A stretch of DNA of 64,000 nucleotides from NCBI RefSeq assembly GCF_030272615.1, contig NC_081407.1:148923744-148987743 (forward strand), read 5' to 3'. Below are positions 34,452 through 45,718 of the stretch, one piece after another. Position 1 is the stretch's first letter. Every line of letters begins with the position of its first letter. The position numbers were made by a program, and so were the translations under genes. The stretch is from Cryptomeria japonica. Lineage: Eukaryota; Streptophyta; Pinopsida; Cupressales; Cupressaceae. A model generated the notes under the pieces. The model saw only the letters and a program-made list of their open reading frames with translations, ran no database searches and had not been told where the DNA came from.

Positions 34452-35958
34452 TGTAGGCGTCTAAAAATGGTCAACGCTTGCGGTGTCATACTTTAACATG
34501 TTTGTGTGACCTTATTTTAGGGTTTTCGCATCTTATTAACATTTCTTCTATGTCACGCACTTGATCTTTATCATTTGTCGACATCTTGTCGTTCTTTTGC
34601 ACTTCTTCCCCCTTCAATTGTGTTTTTCGCATTTTCAATTAGGTCTTGTCAATATCATTTTCGAATTGCAATCTTCGAGACGAGCCTCATGGTCATCTTA
34701 TCATGTCAATTGGACATCGTCAATCCTAATTGATGTCGAATTAGGGTTTTGTCCCCGATCTTTATCATTTTTAATTATCTTTGATCAATTATCATCATTT
34801 TGGATCATTTTGGATCTCTTTCAATCGTCAATTGTCAATCCCTTATCAATTTGCAATCAATTCATTATTGGTCTTTTGTCATTCAACCTTCATCAAGTCG
34901 ACCTTTTATCAATCTTTGATCAATTTATTATCGATCTCGATCAGTTGTCATTTCTCGTCAATTTTGGATCAAATAGTCATTGATCCTTATCAATCGTCGT
35001 CTATCAGTTTGGTTCCTTTTATCAGTTTTTGATCAATTTGTCATTGATCTTTGTCAGTCAACATTGGTTCTTTATCAATCATCAAATCTTTATCATTTAA
35101 TCATGATTGATCTTATATCAATTGCTTCAATCTTGTCATGACCTAATTGACATCGTTTCATTTCTAATTTTTCTTCTAGGGTTTTATGATTTAATCATTT
35201 AGTCCTATTAACTTTCCCCTCGAGGTTAAATAAATTTATTTATTTATCCTAGGTTTCTCTTGTCACAGTTAAATATTTTATTTAATTGGCTAATTGTATC
35301 CCCTTTGTGAGTTAATTAATAAATGAGAATTCATTAATTAATGTCACCTAATTCCTCATTTCTATTTTTCCTAATTTCCTAATATTCCTCTTTTCCACTT
35401 AATTTGCTAATTTTCAAATTTAATTTCCCACTAATTATCCTCTTCTAATTGCTCCTATTTTTGTGCTTCTTTTTGTCATAAGTTGGAAGCATGATTCTCT
35501 CAATTTGTCATAAGACTTGCATAGCAACATGTCATAAACCTTGAGACAACAAGTTGTCATAACACCTTGCATGGGATATTTGTCATAAAAGTGACATAGA
35601 AAGGTTTCATAACCTTTCTCTTTTCGAATCATTGAGCCAATTTTGAATGAAATTGCTTCTTTCATCTCCTTTTATGCTAATTTGGTATTTTCACCAATTT
35701 GTCTATAAATTGGTTGCATTTCTTCATCTTTTTCAACCATATTTTTTGAGTATCCTTAGGTGAGATCCACAACATATTTGAAGGAGAAAGAGAAACAATG
35801 GAGGTCAATTGAAGGAGATTGTATTTGGTTTGCATTTCTTGTTTATATCTTTTCTTCAATTCTTCTGTTTAATGTATTATGATTCATTTCATTGCAATTT
35901 AGCGTTTGTGGCTGGCTAATTGATATTGCTTTGATGTTTTCCCGAATTAATAGCTACA
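34452..35958 (+). mobile_element. Solo LTR inserted in a gag zinc knuckle
   Basis: 1507 bp, starting TGTAGGCGTCTAAAAATGG and ending TAGCTACA, so the ends TGTAG/CTACA are a perfect inverted repeat. The 5-bp flanks are GTTAG (34447-34451) and ATTAG (35959-35963), a duplication with one change. No coding is inside. AT-rich blocks (TTTATTTATTTATCC near 35235) and several TTGTCATAA repeats (35475-35590) resemble plant Ty3-type LTRs. TATAAATTGG near 35684 may be its TATA box. Open frames at 34561-35032 follow the GATCAATT-rich composition. Confidence 0.75.
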
Positions 35959-36345
35959 ATTAGAACTATGACAAACAAGGGCATCCCAAAAATAAATGTA
36001 AGAGTAATAAAAAGAATAATGATGATCCCTATATGGACAAGTCATCTAATGATGAATTTACTAAATCCTTTATAATATTCACTAACATGACTTCTAATGA
36101 CTCTTGGCCAATAGATTTGTGTGCATCCTATAGGTGGCATGACTCCTCACAAGGAGTGATTTTATGCATATTCAAATTATGATTGTGGTAGAAAGTTTTC
36201 TTTTGGGACAACAACAAATGAAAGATTGTATAAAAAAAATTAGTGATCTGGAAGGGAGAAAATCCTTAAAGATGTACTAAATATTCCCAATTTAGCCATA
36301 AATTTGATTTTTGTATCTAAGATGAATGATTCAATGTTACATTTA
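35959..36345 (+). pseudogene. copia gag/protease relic, right part
   Basis: After the LTR the zinc knuckle resumes as NYDKQGHPKNKC, with the second Cys changed to Tyr. Then comes an acidic linker and DSWPIDL, matching the approach to a copia protease site, although the following S/T-G-A is not preserved. About 60 codons on, LKDVLNIPNLAINLIFVSKM matches the region after the protease in copia polyproteins. The relic then fades near 36345. No integrase follows. Confidence 0.7.
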
Positions 36346-36399
36346 TTTTAAAATAGTATTTAATTGATTTTTCATGTGTTTGATTATGTCTTGGTTCAT

Positions 36400-37130
36400 A
36401 TATTTTAATAGGTTGCTAAATTACATTCGTGAGATACTTGCATTTGTTTTGGTAGTCATTAATTTGTGAGATGTTACCTCCTTTGATTAGGTCCAAGGAA
36501 TCTAAGAAATTTTCATTAAAAATTATTTCAAGGAGTCTCTAGCTAGCTTGTTTTATTGGGTCCTCTAGAGGCAAAACAAGAATCTTTCAAAATAATCTTC
36601 CAGTGGCTCATATTTCTAGGTCATTCTAAAAATGTTATCTCCTCATCTAGAGTAATCCTTATATTTCTTCAAAGTTTCTCCTTCATGGTATTCCAATCAT
36701 TTATTGCATTTCTTTCCAATCAATAAGCCATTTCAAAGCAAAGTCCTTAAGTGTGGCTAGAAACAATTTTATTTGGTGTGCATCTATGGTGTAATCATAA
36801 TTCCTACAAAGGACATCATATTCAAATAGAAACAAGTCAAGACCCTCTTTCATTAGGTCATAAAAGTTGGGAAGAGTAGAGGGAGGTATATGTTTCATGG
36901 TGGCATTCTCTTCCTAATTAGAAATGAGGAATTCAAAAGTTGTAGTTTTAGGAAGTTGTCTCCCTCGTCTTAGATCCCCCATTATAATTTGGATATTAGG
37001 ATTATGAGTTAAAATGGAGTAGCTTGAAGTGGTGAATTTTTGGATTCCTAATTGGAAGTTACTAGTGAATTGGCTTCAAGTTGTTGTACCTCATGAATTA
37101 AAGGTCCACTTTCTTTCCTTGCTCATTCTT
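36400..37130 (-). pseudogene. Ty3/gypsy-type gag relic
   Basis: On the minus strand a readable block (36898-36701) contains TLPNFYDLMKEGLDLFLFEY and LFLATLKDFALKWL. These are the wording of the retrotransposon gag capsid domain of plant Ty3 elements. Downstream the reading continues in other frames with NIFRMT and PLEDYFERFLFCL (about 36640-36550). Upstream a degraded N-terminal part may reach 37130. Stops are frequent and no zinc knuckle, LTR or pol is attached. Confidence 0.7.
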
Positions 37131-39627
37131 TTGCCATTGATATAAATATATCTTTTGTGAGGGGTATTGGCTGGAATAAATATCCTTAGAGGATCTATTC
37201 TTCTTTGCATGCAATAATTGTGTACCTCTTCCCACCTTGCTTATATAGTGTTAGTAGAAAATTTTGTATGATGTGATGTCTAATAATCCTAAATACTAAA
37301 AATAAAAATTGTTATGCCTAATAAAATAGGATTTAAAAAAAACAAAACCTTGGATACTCTCATAGGTTGGCACCATCCTTGCCAACATAAAAATGGATGC
37401 CTTCTCTTAAGTAATAATAATATGGAGTAGCTAAATCATTCACTTTTACTTGGTGGATCGGATCTTATCTTTTCAACTAAAATTCAATCATAATATATTA
37501 CATCTGAATATCAACCAAGGATGTTTTTTCTTGGGAGGGCACTAGTATTATATGTATAGATAAGGAGTTGTAGGATTCCTAAGAAGTTAGTATAGTAATC
37601 AAATTACTAAAAATAAATAATTATGCTAAATCGATGCTATAGTCTTGTAGCTACAATTTATTACTATAGATTTACTCAAGCATGTTCTATGATTAGCACT
37701 AACTAGTGACTACATTGCGTGAATGATTAAATAACAAAATTAAAGTTGTAATACAAAACCAGTTACTAACTCAAAATAGTAGAATGGTTGCATACCTCAA
37801 GTGGGTCCTCGCTTGATTAGTTGCACTCTCTCAAACAATAAAATTTCAATCAATCAACTCCTCATTCACAACTAACTCAAATCAAATTGATATAAGGCTT
37901 GCTACTTCTATTAGTTTCCTAAAAGAAAAATACAAATGTTGAAAATTCATGTTACATTCTATTTGTATATTTTGTGATATATAAACTAACTTTAAACATT
38001 TTTGAGTCATAATTACACATGTCAAACAATATCTATAACTTAGGAAGAGGATTAATCTCGAAGAGGACACAAAATGAAAACTTAGAAATAAACTCCTAAG
38101 GTAATTCTCCTAACTTAAATGAAGAAATTGATTTTGTAGGCATGCATAAATAAATGGTGGAATCATGTAACAAAATTTTAGTACCATTATTTGATTTCAA
38201 AGAGTCTTCATTCCTAATGGAAAAAGTCATTTACTAGTAGCAAAAGTATATCTTGAATGCTCTAGTTCCTCTGGACATGGCTACTTTAGCTCTACGTGTT
38301 CATTCTTATTCTTGCTAACCCACAACCCTTTAGCTATAGGTATTGACACTTGTGGTCACATGTTGGTGATAGGCCATCTTCCTTCTTTTGTTGCATTTCA
38401 AACTAGCTCCTTCACAAAATACCTTTCAATTATAATTAACACAATCCAACATAACATTATCATCGCAATTTTAGAAATACAACATGCACATGCATACATT
38501 TATCAAATTGTCAACAATTAAGTTTAGTGCTTCAAATTTAACATAGAGTTTTGGAAATATCAGTGAATGTCATGGAAATGTTTAGAGGTATCAACAAGAC
38601 ACAAGCAATAAACATAATTAGAAGTAGAAATTTTAAGGCTCATCAATTTGTACTTGTTTTATATTCATTTGCATTGATTTCCATGCATTAACATTATCCT
38701 ATCATCATTTATGCACATTCAAATATCATCACCATTTATTAGACTGCATTCACACCCATGTGTCTATACATGTGTTCACTACATTGCAATTAGCACTTTT
38801 TTTTCTCCCATGAGCATATCTTTATTGATCCCAACACTCAAAATTTAAATTCTAATTGCTAAACTTATTTCCTAACCTAATAGCCATTATGATCTAATTT
38901 GACATACTTTTTTCATGTTATTATTGTCATGGTATATTAACTTATGCAATTAAAATATATAAAACAATGATATAATACTACAAGGAGAAAGTACTAGAGC
39001 AAATAATAATTTCCAAGAGATAATAAATCTTAGTTTCTATCATAATCATATAACCATCTACAAGTCTATGCATTTTGTCTTCAATCATTCACTTAAAATT
39101 GTAAAGTTGGTTTATACAAGGTGTTGATGTAAGACAACTTCATCCTAGGAATCCAACAATCTATCCTAGGTTGTTTTTAAGCATTGTCTTGACATACATA
39201 AACATAGAGAAGATGAAGTTCAAGGTATCTTTGTTGCAAATTTCTATCAATTCATTCCCATAGTGCTTAAGTTCAATCACTAAGAATTTGAATTTGACCT
39301 ATAAAATAATTTTGGGACTACACAAAGCTTGATACATTTACAAAATTGGAAGTATCAATTTTGTATTCATTGGCAATTGGATTTTGTGCAACATCAATTC
39401 TTCATCACTTTTTTAAAGCTAAGTGTATCTATCCAGCTATTTAATTTTATATTTATTAATTATTTATCAATCTAAGTAACTAATTGAATCTAAGTTAATT
39501 ATATGATTATTGTTAACATTATTTAATTAGCCTATATTTAAGTAAAAGGGATTATATTTCTTCACATTACAGTCCCACCTATTGGACCGTTGGACGTCTC
39601 AACTTATGTGCCAAAAGTCTTTTCAAA
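37131..39627. other. Non-coding AT-rich stretch
   Basis: Nothing recognisable on either strand beyond AT-rich DNA with short spurious open frames (37882-38070, 38312-38521). No long repeat seen. It forms the left flank of duplication copy A. Confidence 0.4.
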
Positions 39628-39749
39628 GTTAATGTGAACTCATGATACCCAAATATGTTTGGGTTTAAACATAAGATACAAGATTTGATTGATAAGAATT
39701 TAATTGATTTAGAAGTAATAAACAATGGGGGTAGCAAACTTGTTGCTCT

Positions 39750-40155
39750 TCCAAGAAAAATCTTCAAATAAACATCAATCCTTTTCGACAACATGGTCAA
39801 TGTAGTCATGTGGAAACACTTATAGAATATGAAGAAACAAGCGAAGAGATGTTGGACACATCATCACAATCCCATGAGGAATTTATTGGAGCTATGAATG
39901 AGCAATCTAATGCATTTTCATTTTTTATCCATAACACTTTATGACGATTGAATACCATACCATGGATTGCTTTGCATCATCGGAGCTATATTGTGTTGAG
40001 ATATTTCAATAATAATCATGAACATGGATCCCACTTCATTATATGTATTAAAGAGTTTTTATTTGATTATCACTTACAACAAGATCAATATGCACATTTT
40101 GAAGTTGCTTCTAATAACATCATGCAACCAGAAGACATTTTGACAAATACTTGAT
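39750..40155 (+). pseudogene. Unrecognised coding relic in copy A
   Basis: Plus-strand frames give YEETSEEMLDTSSQSHEEF, then NTIPWIALHHRSYIVLRYF and FIICIKEFLFDYHLQQDQY. The same text is present with many amino-acid changes in copy B (57560-57950). Both copies have stops around these parts. The conserved wording suggests that an ancestral protein was present before duplication, but the family is not known to me. Changes between copies look mostly non-silent, as expected for unconstrained sequence. Confidence 0.4.
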
Positions 40156-40238
40156 GATCTTTGCCTATCCATAAAAGAGACACTTGAAACGTAAGGCCCA
40201 ATACTCTAAAATGTACTAAGTGTTTGCCCCTATGTAAG

Positions 40239-40640
40239 CTTTGTGCTATCCACGCCCCCTCTATCCACTTGCCCCTTACCCTTTTTGACCTATCTTGGTA
40301 TGCAATTCACCCATTTTTTTCCTACGACTCTATCATCCTAGTGATGGGTCATGGAGTGTGATCTGAAACATTGATGCAAAATATCCTACACAATTGAATC
40401 CAAAAACAAAATACTAATCTTGATAGATATTACCTTAAACTTTGTGCTATGCACACCCCCTTTGCCCACTTGCCCTTGCCCTTCTTGACATATCTTGGTA
40501 TGCAATTCACCCATTTTTTTCCTACAACTCTATCACCCTGATGATGGATCATAGAATATGATCCAAAACATTGATGCAAAATATCCTGCAAAATTGAATC
40601 TAAAAACAAAATACTTCTTGATAGATATTACTTTAAGAAA
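40239..40640. repeat. 201-bp tandem duplication (copy A only)
   Basis: CTTTGTGCTATCCACGCCCC at 40239 recurs as CTTTGTGCTATGCACACCCC at 40440, and the following ~200 bp are duplicated with scattered changes. Copy B has one unit only (about 57990-58190). The duplication therefore arose in A after the A/B split, or was lost in B. Confidence 0.9.
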
Positions 40641-40849
40641 AATAAATAAACTAAAACCAAAAATAAATCTACGAGATATGCTCTTGCTCCAAGGTTGTGA
40701 AGATGAATATAGCTACCATCTCTCATATCACTTTTGTACCAACATTCATTCATACCCATTGCTATATAGGGTCATCATAGATAAATTGAACCCTTTAATG
40801 AATTGATGTAAATGTATGGGAGTAGCCATCATACGTGTTTAGAATCCTC

Positions 40850-41020
40850 GCATCGGAAATTTAAAAACGTTCAGCTGGCGCGGCAGCCAAAATGGACGGG
40901 GTACTAGTTAGCACCGCCTTTAGTGTTTTTTGCAACCTTACTGCGGCTGAGTTCGAACCCGTGACCGTACGATATGCATGCATTGTCATTTGCCGTTAAA
41001 CCACGAGGAACTGCCAAAAA
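40850..41020 (-). mobile_element. SINE-like copy 2 (in duplication A)
   Basis: On the minus strand the head CCTCGTGGTTTAACGGC (box A-like TGGTTTAACGG) is followed about 30 bp on by box B-like GGGTTCGAACTC. The body has GGCGGTGCTAACTAGTACCC and ends near AACGTTTTTAAATTT. The body block is shared with 24880-25072 and 58370-58545. It is not a functional tRNA: there is no acceptor-stem pairing and the body is long. Confidence 0.55.
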
Positions 41021-43999
41021 ACAATTTATATTATTTCTTACTAGTAGTGTAGACTAGTAGCATACACTGTAATGACATGAAGAGCACGGTTTATACATTG
41101 CGAATGCATTTAGGGTATCAGTATATTTTATAATTTTTGTATAGATACTGTAAAAATATGTCAATCTTTAATTTGATTGATTTTATATCTATTATTCAAT
41201 TACAATTTTAGTTTCTAATGGTAAAGATCAATCATTCTTTATAACATTTTTTGTTTTGTTTAGGATTACACTATATACATGACTTTGTTCTATTGACTAG
41301 ACCATATCATGAATAGTTTGACCTAATTTCCATATTCAAAATCTCTTACTTAGAGTCAACTTTTTAGAATCTAGCGATTAACTCATCTTAATGCATGTCA
41401 AAAAGTTCAAGTTGAGCAACTAAAGGCTTGTATCATGTGAATCTTCTAGGTCATTATAAATATCAAGTGTTATCATGGCTTAAATCTTAAAAGCATTCAC
41501 ACTCCAATTACATTTATCATTTTACTCCAAGAGTATCTAACAGTATATTCTACATATTTGCACACATCATCATTATCTATCAATAAATTTGTATATGAAT
41601 ATAGTATTATTAGAAAAGGGACTTGACTTGTTGTCAAGGAATTTTTCAAATATTTATTTGCATGCAATAAGCCCCAATATGTTTTTCAATAGAGCTCATT
41701 TTTCAAGTACATTAGTATGTTTGAAATTTAAAACAAATGCATAACTAAGATCTCTCTAAGAAAGAAATGACCTATTAAATTGTAAATGAAATAAAACAAT
41801 TACAGACCCATCATTTCAAGAGATGTGCAAATGTCAAGGTGAAAATATTGCATTAGGAGTTCAAAGAAAAGTTGCAGAAGAATGACTACTTTCAACTTTA
41901 TGCAAGAGTATATCAAATCTAAAATAGAATGCAAAATACAAGCTAGGTAGTGATTTTATATAAAACTAGGGAGATGATGAAGGTGGAAAATCCAACCAAT
42001 AAAGGATAACCACCAATATTAAATAAAGTGATCAAAATATTAAATATTTTACTCTTTAAGGATGAGACTACCTCAAAAATTTATCTCCTAGTTATTAATT
42101 AATTAAACTTACTTTATTAACTTAACCAAGCTTAATAAAAATGTAGGAAAAACCCAAGACTAATTGAAAATAAATATCCCAACAGGAAAATAAAAAACCC
42201 ACACCAACTTAGTATCAGTCTAGACAAATAAAATGCATAGGTCAATAGGGGTAGAGGGTCTATCTTTCAAAGAAGGATGCAATCACAACAATAAGGTCAA
42301 ATCACAAAGATTAATTTGAGGTGACATAAACTTCACATTAGTTTTCCTTTGTTGCCTCGATATCAATTACATTATAAATCTAGATTCCATCACATCAATC
42401 ACAATCTATCAACAATCAAAACTAAAAATTAGTAAATCACATCACAATTGTCAAGCACCACTATTTTTCTCTTAGCATTTGCATGTTTTTCTTCTCTCAT
42501 TAATTATTTTTTCTCTAATCTATTATTTATTATTCAATACTTGTAGGAAAGAAATTAAATAGGTTGAGAGTAATGTGGTGATAAATTTAGGCCTAATAAT
42601 TGATAAGAAAATAATTTAATAACTATGGAAAACATTAAGTAAGATGAGATAATGTAAAATCTTGGTAGAGTATGTATCGATATGCCCTCTTTAAGAGAAA
42701 AGTAAAGATGTCATTAGTGAATACCTCCAAATAGGGAAATAAATCAAATGATGTGTGAAAAATGGAAAGTTTCATAAGTGTAAAAGAGAAGGTATGAAAG
42801 ATAATATTTGACACATAACAAACAAAGAATAATTAAAAGAAAAAAGGATATCATGTAATAAGACAGAGGGTCCATAAGAAAGAGATGTACAAAAAATGAG
42901 ATTCAAGCAAAAGAGCACAATAAAAATTGAAAGAGAAGATATATGTGATAAAGAGAAGGAGAACAACAATCATGGCCCTTTAATAGTGTCAAAGAAAAAA
43001 ATAAAACTAAAAGAAGCTATATATTTCATCAATATGATGAAAGTTTTTTTTTTAATTCTTTATGATTTTACATAATCCTAAATCCATAGGCAGACAACAT
43101 AAAAAGAGAAAAGAAATGGAACATGGAAAAAATGGAATGTTCATGGTCATTTATAGGAACATGAACCATTAAAGGTAGATTTCCATCATTTGTATACTTT
43201 GTGAGATCATGAGAAAATATCATAAGTACAAGAAAATTAAAAAGACCAAGTAAAACATAAACTGTAAATAAAATATGATTAAATATAAAATAGGTGATAA
43301 CAAACTAATATACTTTTCATAAACATCATCCAGTAAGAGATCATCCTCATCCAATTCATCAAATATGAATTCTCCTAAAATGATCATGTTGGCGCATTAC
43401 CATGTGATGGACTAGAAACCTTGCAATGTGGGCCCATCTACAAATGCTTGGGTAAGAGGATATTTTTTATGTTTTTATGTTTGTACCTCTTCTTTTGTCT
43501 TGTAAATTTTCTTTTGATTTTTGTTTGATGTTTTATTCTTACTTTTCAACATTATTTTCTTCTTTCTCTTTCATGTATATTATTTTGTTTAATTTTTTAT
43601 TTTTGAAAGTGATCTTGTTTTTCCTTGGAGGTGGTTTGAATAATCAACGAGCCTTTTCTCTTATCGCATTCCCTTTTATAGTTGTAGGCATAAGTGGTCA
43701 TTCATCTAATGTCATATTGCGTTGATTAATCCTCTATTTTGTATAAATATATTAAAAAAGGTATTTTCTTTTATATGCAACTTCATAAGCTTAGATATAA
43801 ATGCCCCAATAGTAAAGTTCCTCAAATGTAAAAGATATTGATAAGGATCATGTGATATAATTATGAAATTTATATCATGTACAAAATTTAAAGTATGGGT
43901 GTAAAATGGATGATGGCACTTGACATTGATATATATCTAAGGTCAAATGAGAGAAATACTAAAACTATCCAATGGGGGGATAATATTGAAAGTATGTGT

Positions 44000-44189
44000 A
44001 TTTCTTTTGTACCAACATTTAACTTCAGTATAAGGGTAAGTGCACCAATATGTGGTACCAAAAATGTGTCACTTTCTATCTTTTCATAAAAACACATCAT
44101 TGGCATGAAATGGTCATCCAAACCTTTGGGTTGGATACCCAGGGCAAATCCAACCCAAAGGTTTGGTGTTTTCCAATGTAAACCATTTG
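44000..44189. other. Non-coding spacer
   Basis: Continues past the end of copy A; the matching part of copy B is cut by the LTR at 61696. It leads into the palindrome with the words CCAAACCTTTGGGTTGG, themselves an inverted pair (about 44118-44165). Confidence 0.4.
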
Positions 44190-44350
44190 GTGAGTGCCAA
44201 ATATGGTGCTTTCCAAATGCAAAAAGTTTGCTTTTCACATTTGGCGAGTGCCAAATTTGGCACTCACCAAATGTGAAAAGTCAACTTTTTGCATTTAGCG
44301 AGCGCCAAATTTGGTGAGCTCCATATTTGGCACTCGCCAAATGTGTTGCA
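44190..44350. repeat. Complex palindrome, TTTGGCGAGTGCCAAA family
   Basis: The core 44231-44280 is a 50-bp palindrome with one mismatch, centred near 44255: CTTTTCACATTTGGCGAGTG on the left pairs with CACTCACCAAATGTGAAAAG on the right. Pairing continues outward through GCAAAAAGTT with a few mismatches to about 44195 and 44315. A further copy of the arm (ATTTGGCACTCGCCAAATGT) lies at about 44324-44343. The DNA could form a large cruciform or a long hairpin RNA. It may be a foldback element; no target duplication was identified. Confidence 0.85.
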
Positions 44351-44540
44351 TTTGTAAATTGTAGATTTTGTGAAGGGCAAATGTTCTATTTGGACACAAG
44401 TTACACCCAATCCTCGAAGAAGAATATATATATGAAATTTATTTTCTTTTTCCATTCTTATACTTTAAGTTACATTTCATGTATATATTGGCAGATGTTT
44501 GAGAGTGGTTTCAGATCTCTAGGAGTTTTAATGTAGAGTT

Positions 44541-45662
44541 TGTTGGAATGTGTTGTTGTCATTGATGTCAACATGTTCCTGTGTTGCAGAGAATTGGTTT
44601 GTTGCACAGAGTTATTTTGGTGATCTGTTGCAGATGTGCTAATGCGGTTTATTGAGTTTTGAGATACTTATCTCTAGTTGATTCAATATTCAAGTTTCAT
44701 GATGCTATGAGGTAATTTGTTCGAGTTGTGTGGTCTGGTATGTGGTTGGTTTTTCATTATTCTGTGTTGCAGAGTTGTGGTATTTGATCCATATTGCTCC
44801 GGAATGATTATATCTTGAGTTGCGGATTTGGGAGAGTGTTGGGGACGTTCATTTGTGTCCTCTAATCGGATGGTTCATGATTTGGAACTTCACAAGTGTA
44901 TCTTTCAGTTTGTCAGTTGGTGTTCTTGAGCTCCGGTGATGTAATAATGATGAATCTTTTTATTCGAGTTGTTGCGATGATTGTGGTGGAATTCACGTTG
45001 CTTATTGATGTTCTCTGATTGTGTGCTATGGATTTATGAATCGTGTGATGTAATTTTATAATTAGGTCTTATGTGTTGAGTCGACTTTAAGGTTAAGGTT
45101 GATGAATTATATAAATGGGTGATGTAATCATGTAATTGTGTGTTTGCGATTGTGTTCATGATCTGAGAGTATATTGTATGTGCAAACAAGCGAATCTAAC
45201 ATTCAAAAGTGTGGAAGCGCAGAGAAGTGTTGTCGTGCAAACAATGCGCTTAACAAGAACTGTAATCATGCATTCGGAGATGCTCTTCTTTCAGTTCATG
45301 TAATTCGGATTTTTGTCTGATCTCTGTAAGGCAATGAGCCTTCCCCAAGGTTGTAGCCCTTGTTTTTAGCAGTGAGCTCTAGGCAGTGTGCCTAAATGCA
45401 TGTGCATTCCCCATTGTAATATTTACACATACTACTATAGAGTATCATCTTATTGTGGGTAGGTTCCCATAGTGGTTTTTCCCTTAACCGGGTTTTCCAC
45501 GTCAAAAATTTATGTGTTATGTGTGTTGTTGATGTGGTGTTTATCTTTGTTATTACTATTCTTAAGCAGATATGAAGTTGTGGTTAATTTGGTTGAGTTT
45601 GGTGAAAATTGATTCACCCCCCCTCTTAGTTTTCTTGCATTGTTGTTGCCCTACTTCTAACA
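44541..45662 (+). repeat. 5' LTR of copia element 2
   Basis: 1122 bp, TGTTGG...TAACA. It shares words with the LTR at 49128 (TCATTGATGTCAACA near the start; TATCATCT..TGTGGGTAGG and GATTCACCCCCCC near the end), which supports common ancestry. Confidence 0.9.
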
Positions 45663-45663
45663 A

Positions 45664-45676
45664 TTGGTATCAAAGC
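45664..45676 (+). promoter_or_regulatory. Primer binding site of copia element 2
   Basis: TTGGTATCAAAGC one base after the LTR CA. It differs from the usual TGGTATCAGAGC by one A. Confidence 0.85.
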
Positions 45677-45718
45677 TAGATCCTCTAGACGAAGATTGAT
45701 CACTTGAGAAGATCCGAG

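Larger units (their letters stand above)
39628..43999. repeat. Large direct duplication, copy A
   Basis: From GTTAATGTGAACTCATGATA on, this 4.37-kb block matches 57385-61695 in the same orientation across its whole length, with scattered substitutions and small indels. It contains a coding-like relic (39750-40155), an internal 201-bp tandem duplication that copy B lacks, SINE-like copy A, and long AT-rich non-coding DNA. Copy A lacks the SINE present in B. It could be a segmental duplication or two long LTRs of a giant element. No matching TG/CA ends were established. Confidence 0.85.

Noticed and set aside
34561-35032. 140-codon Ile/Leu/Ser/Phe-rich frame
   Set aside because: Lies inside the solo LTR and follows the GATCAATT-rich composition.
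40940-41016. Possible tRNA gene
   Set aside because: Box A and B words are present but acceptor and anticodon stems do not pair; better explained as a SINE head.
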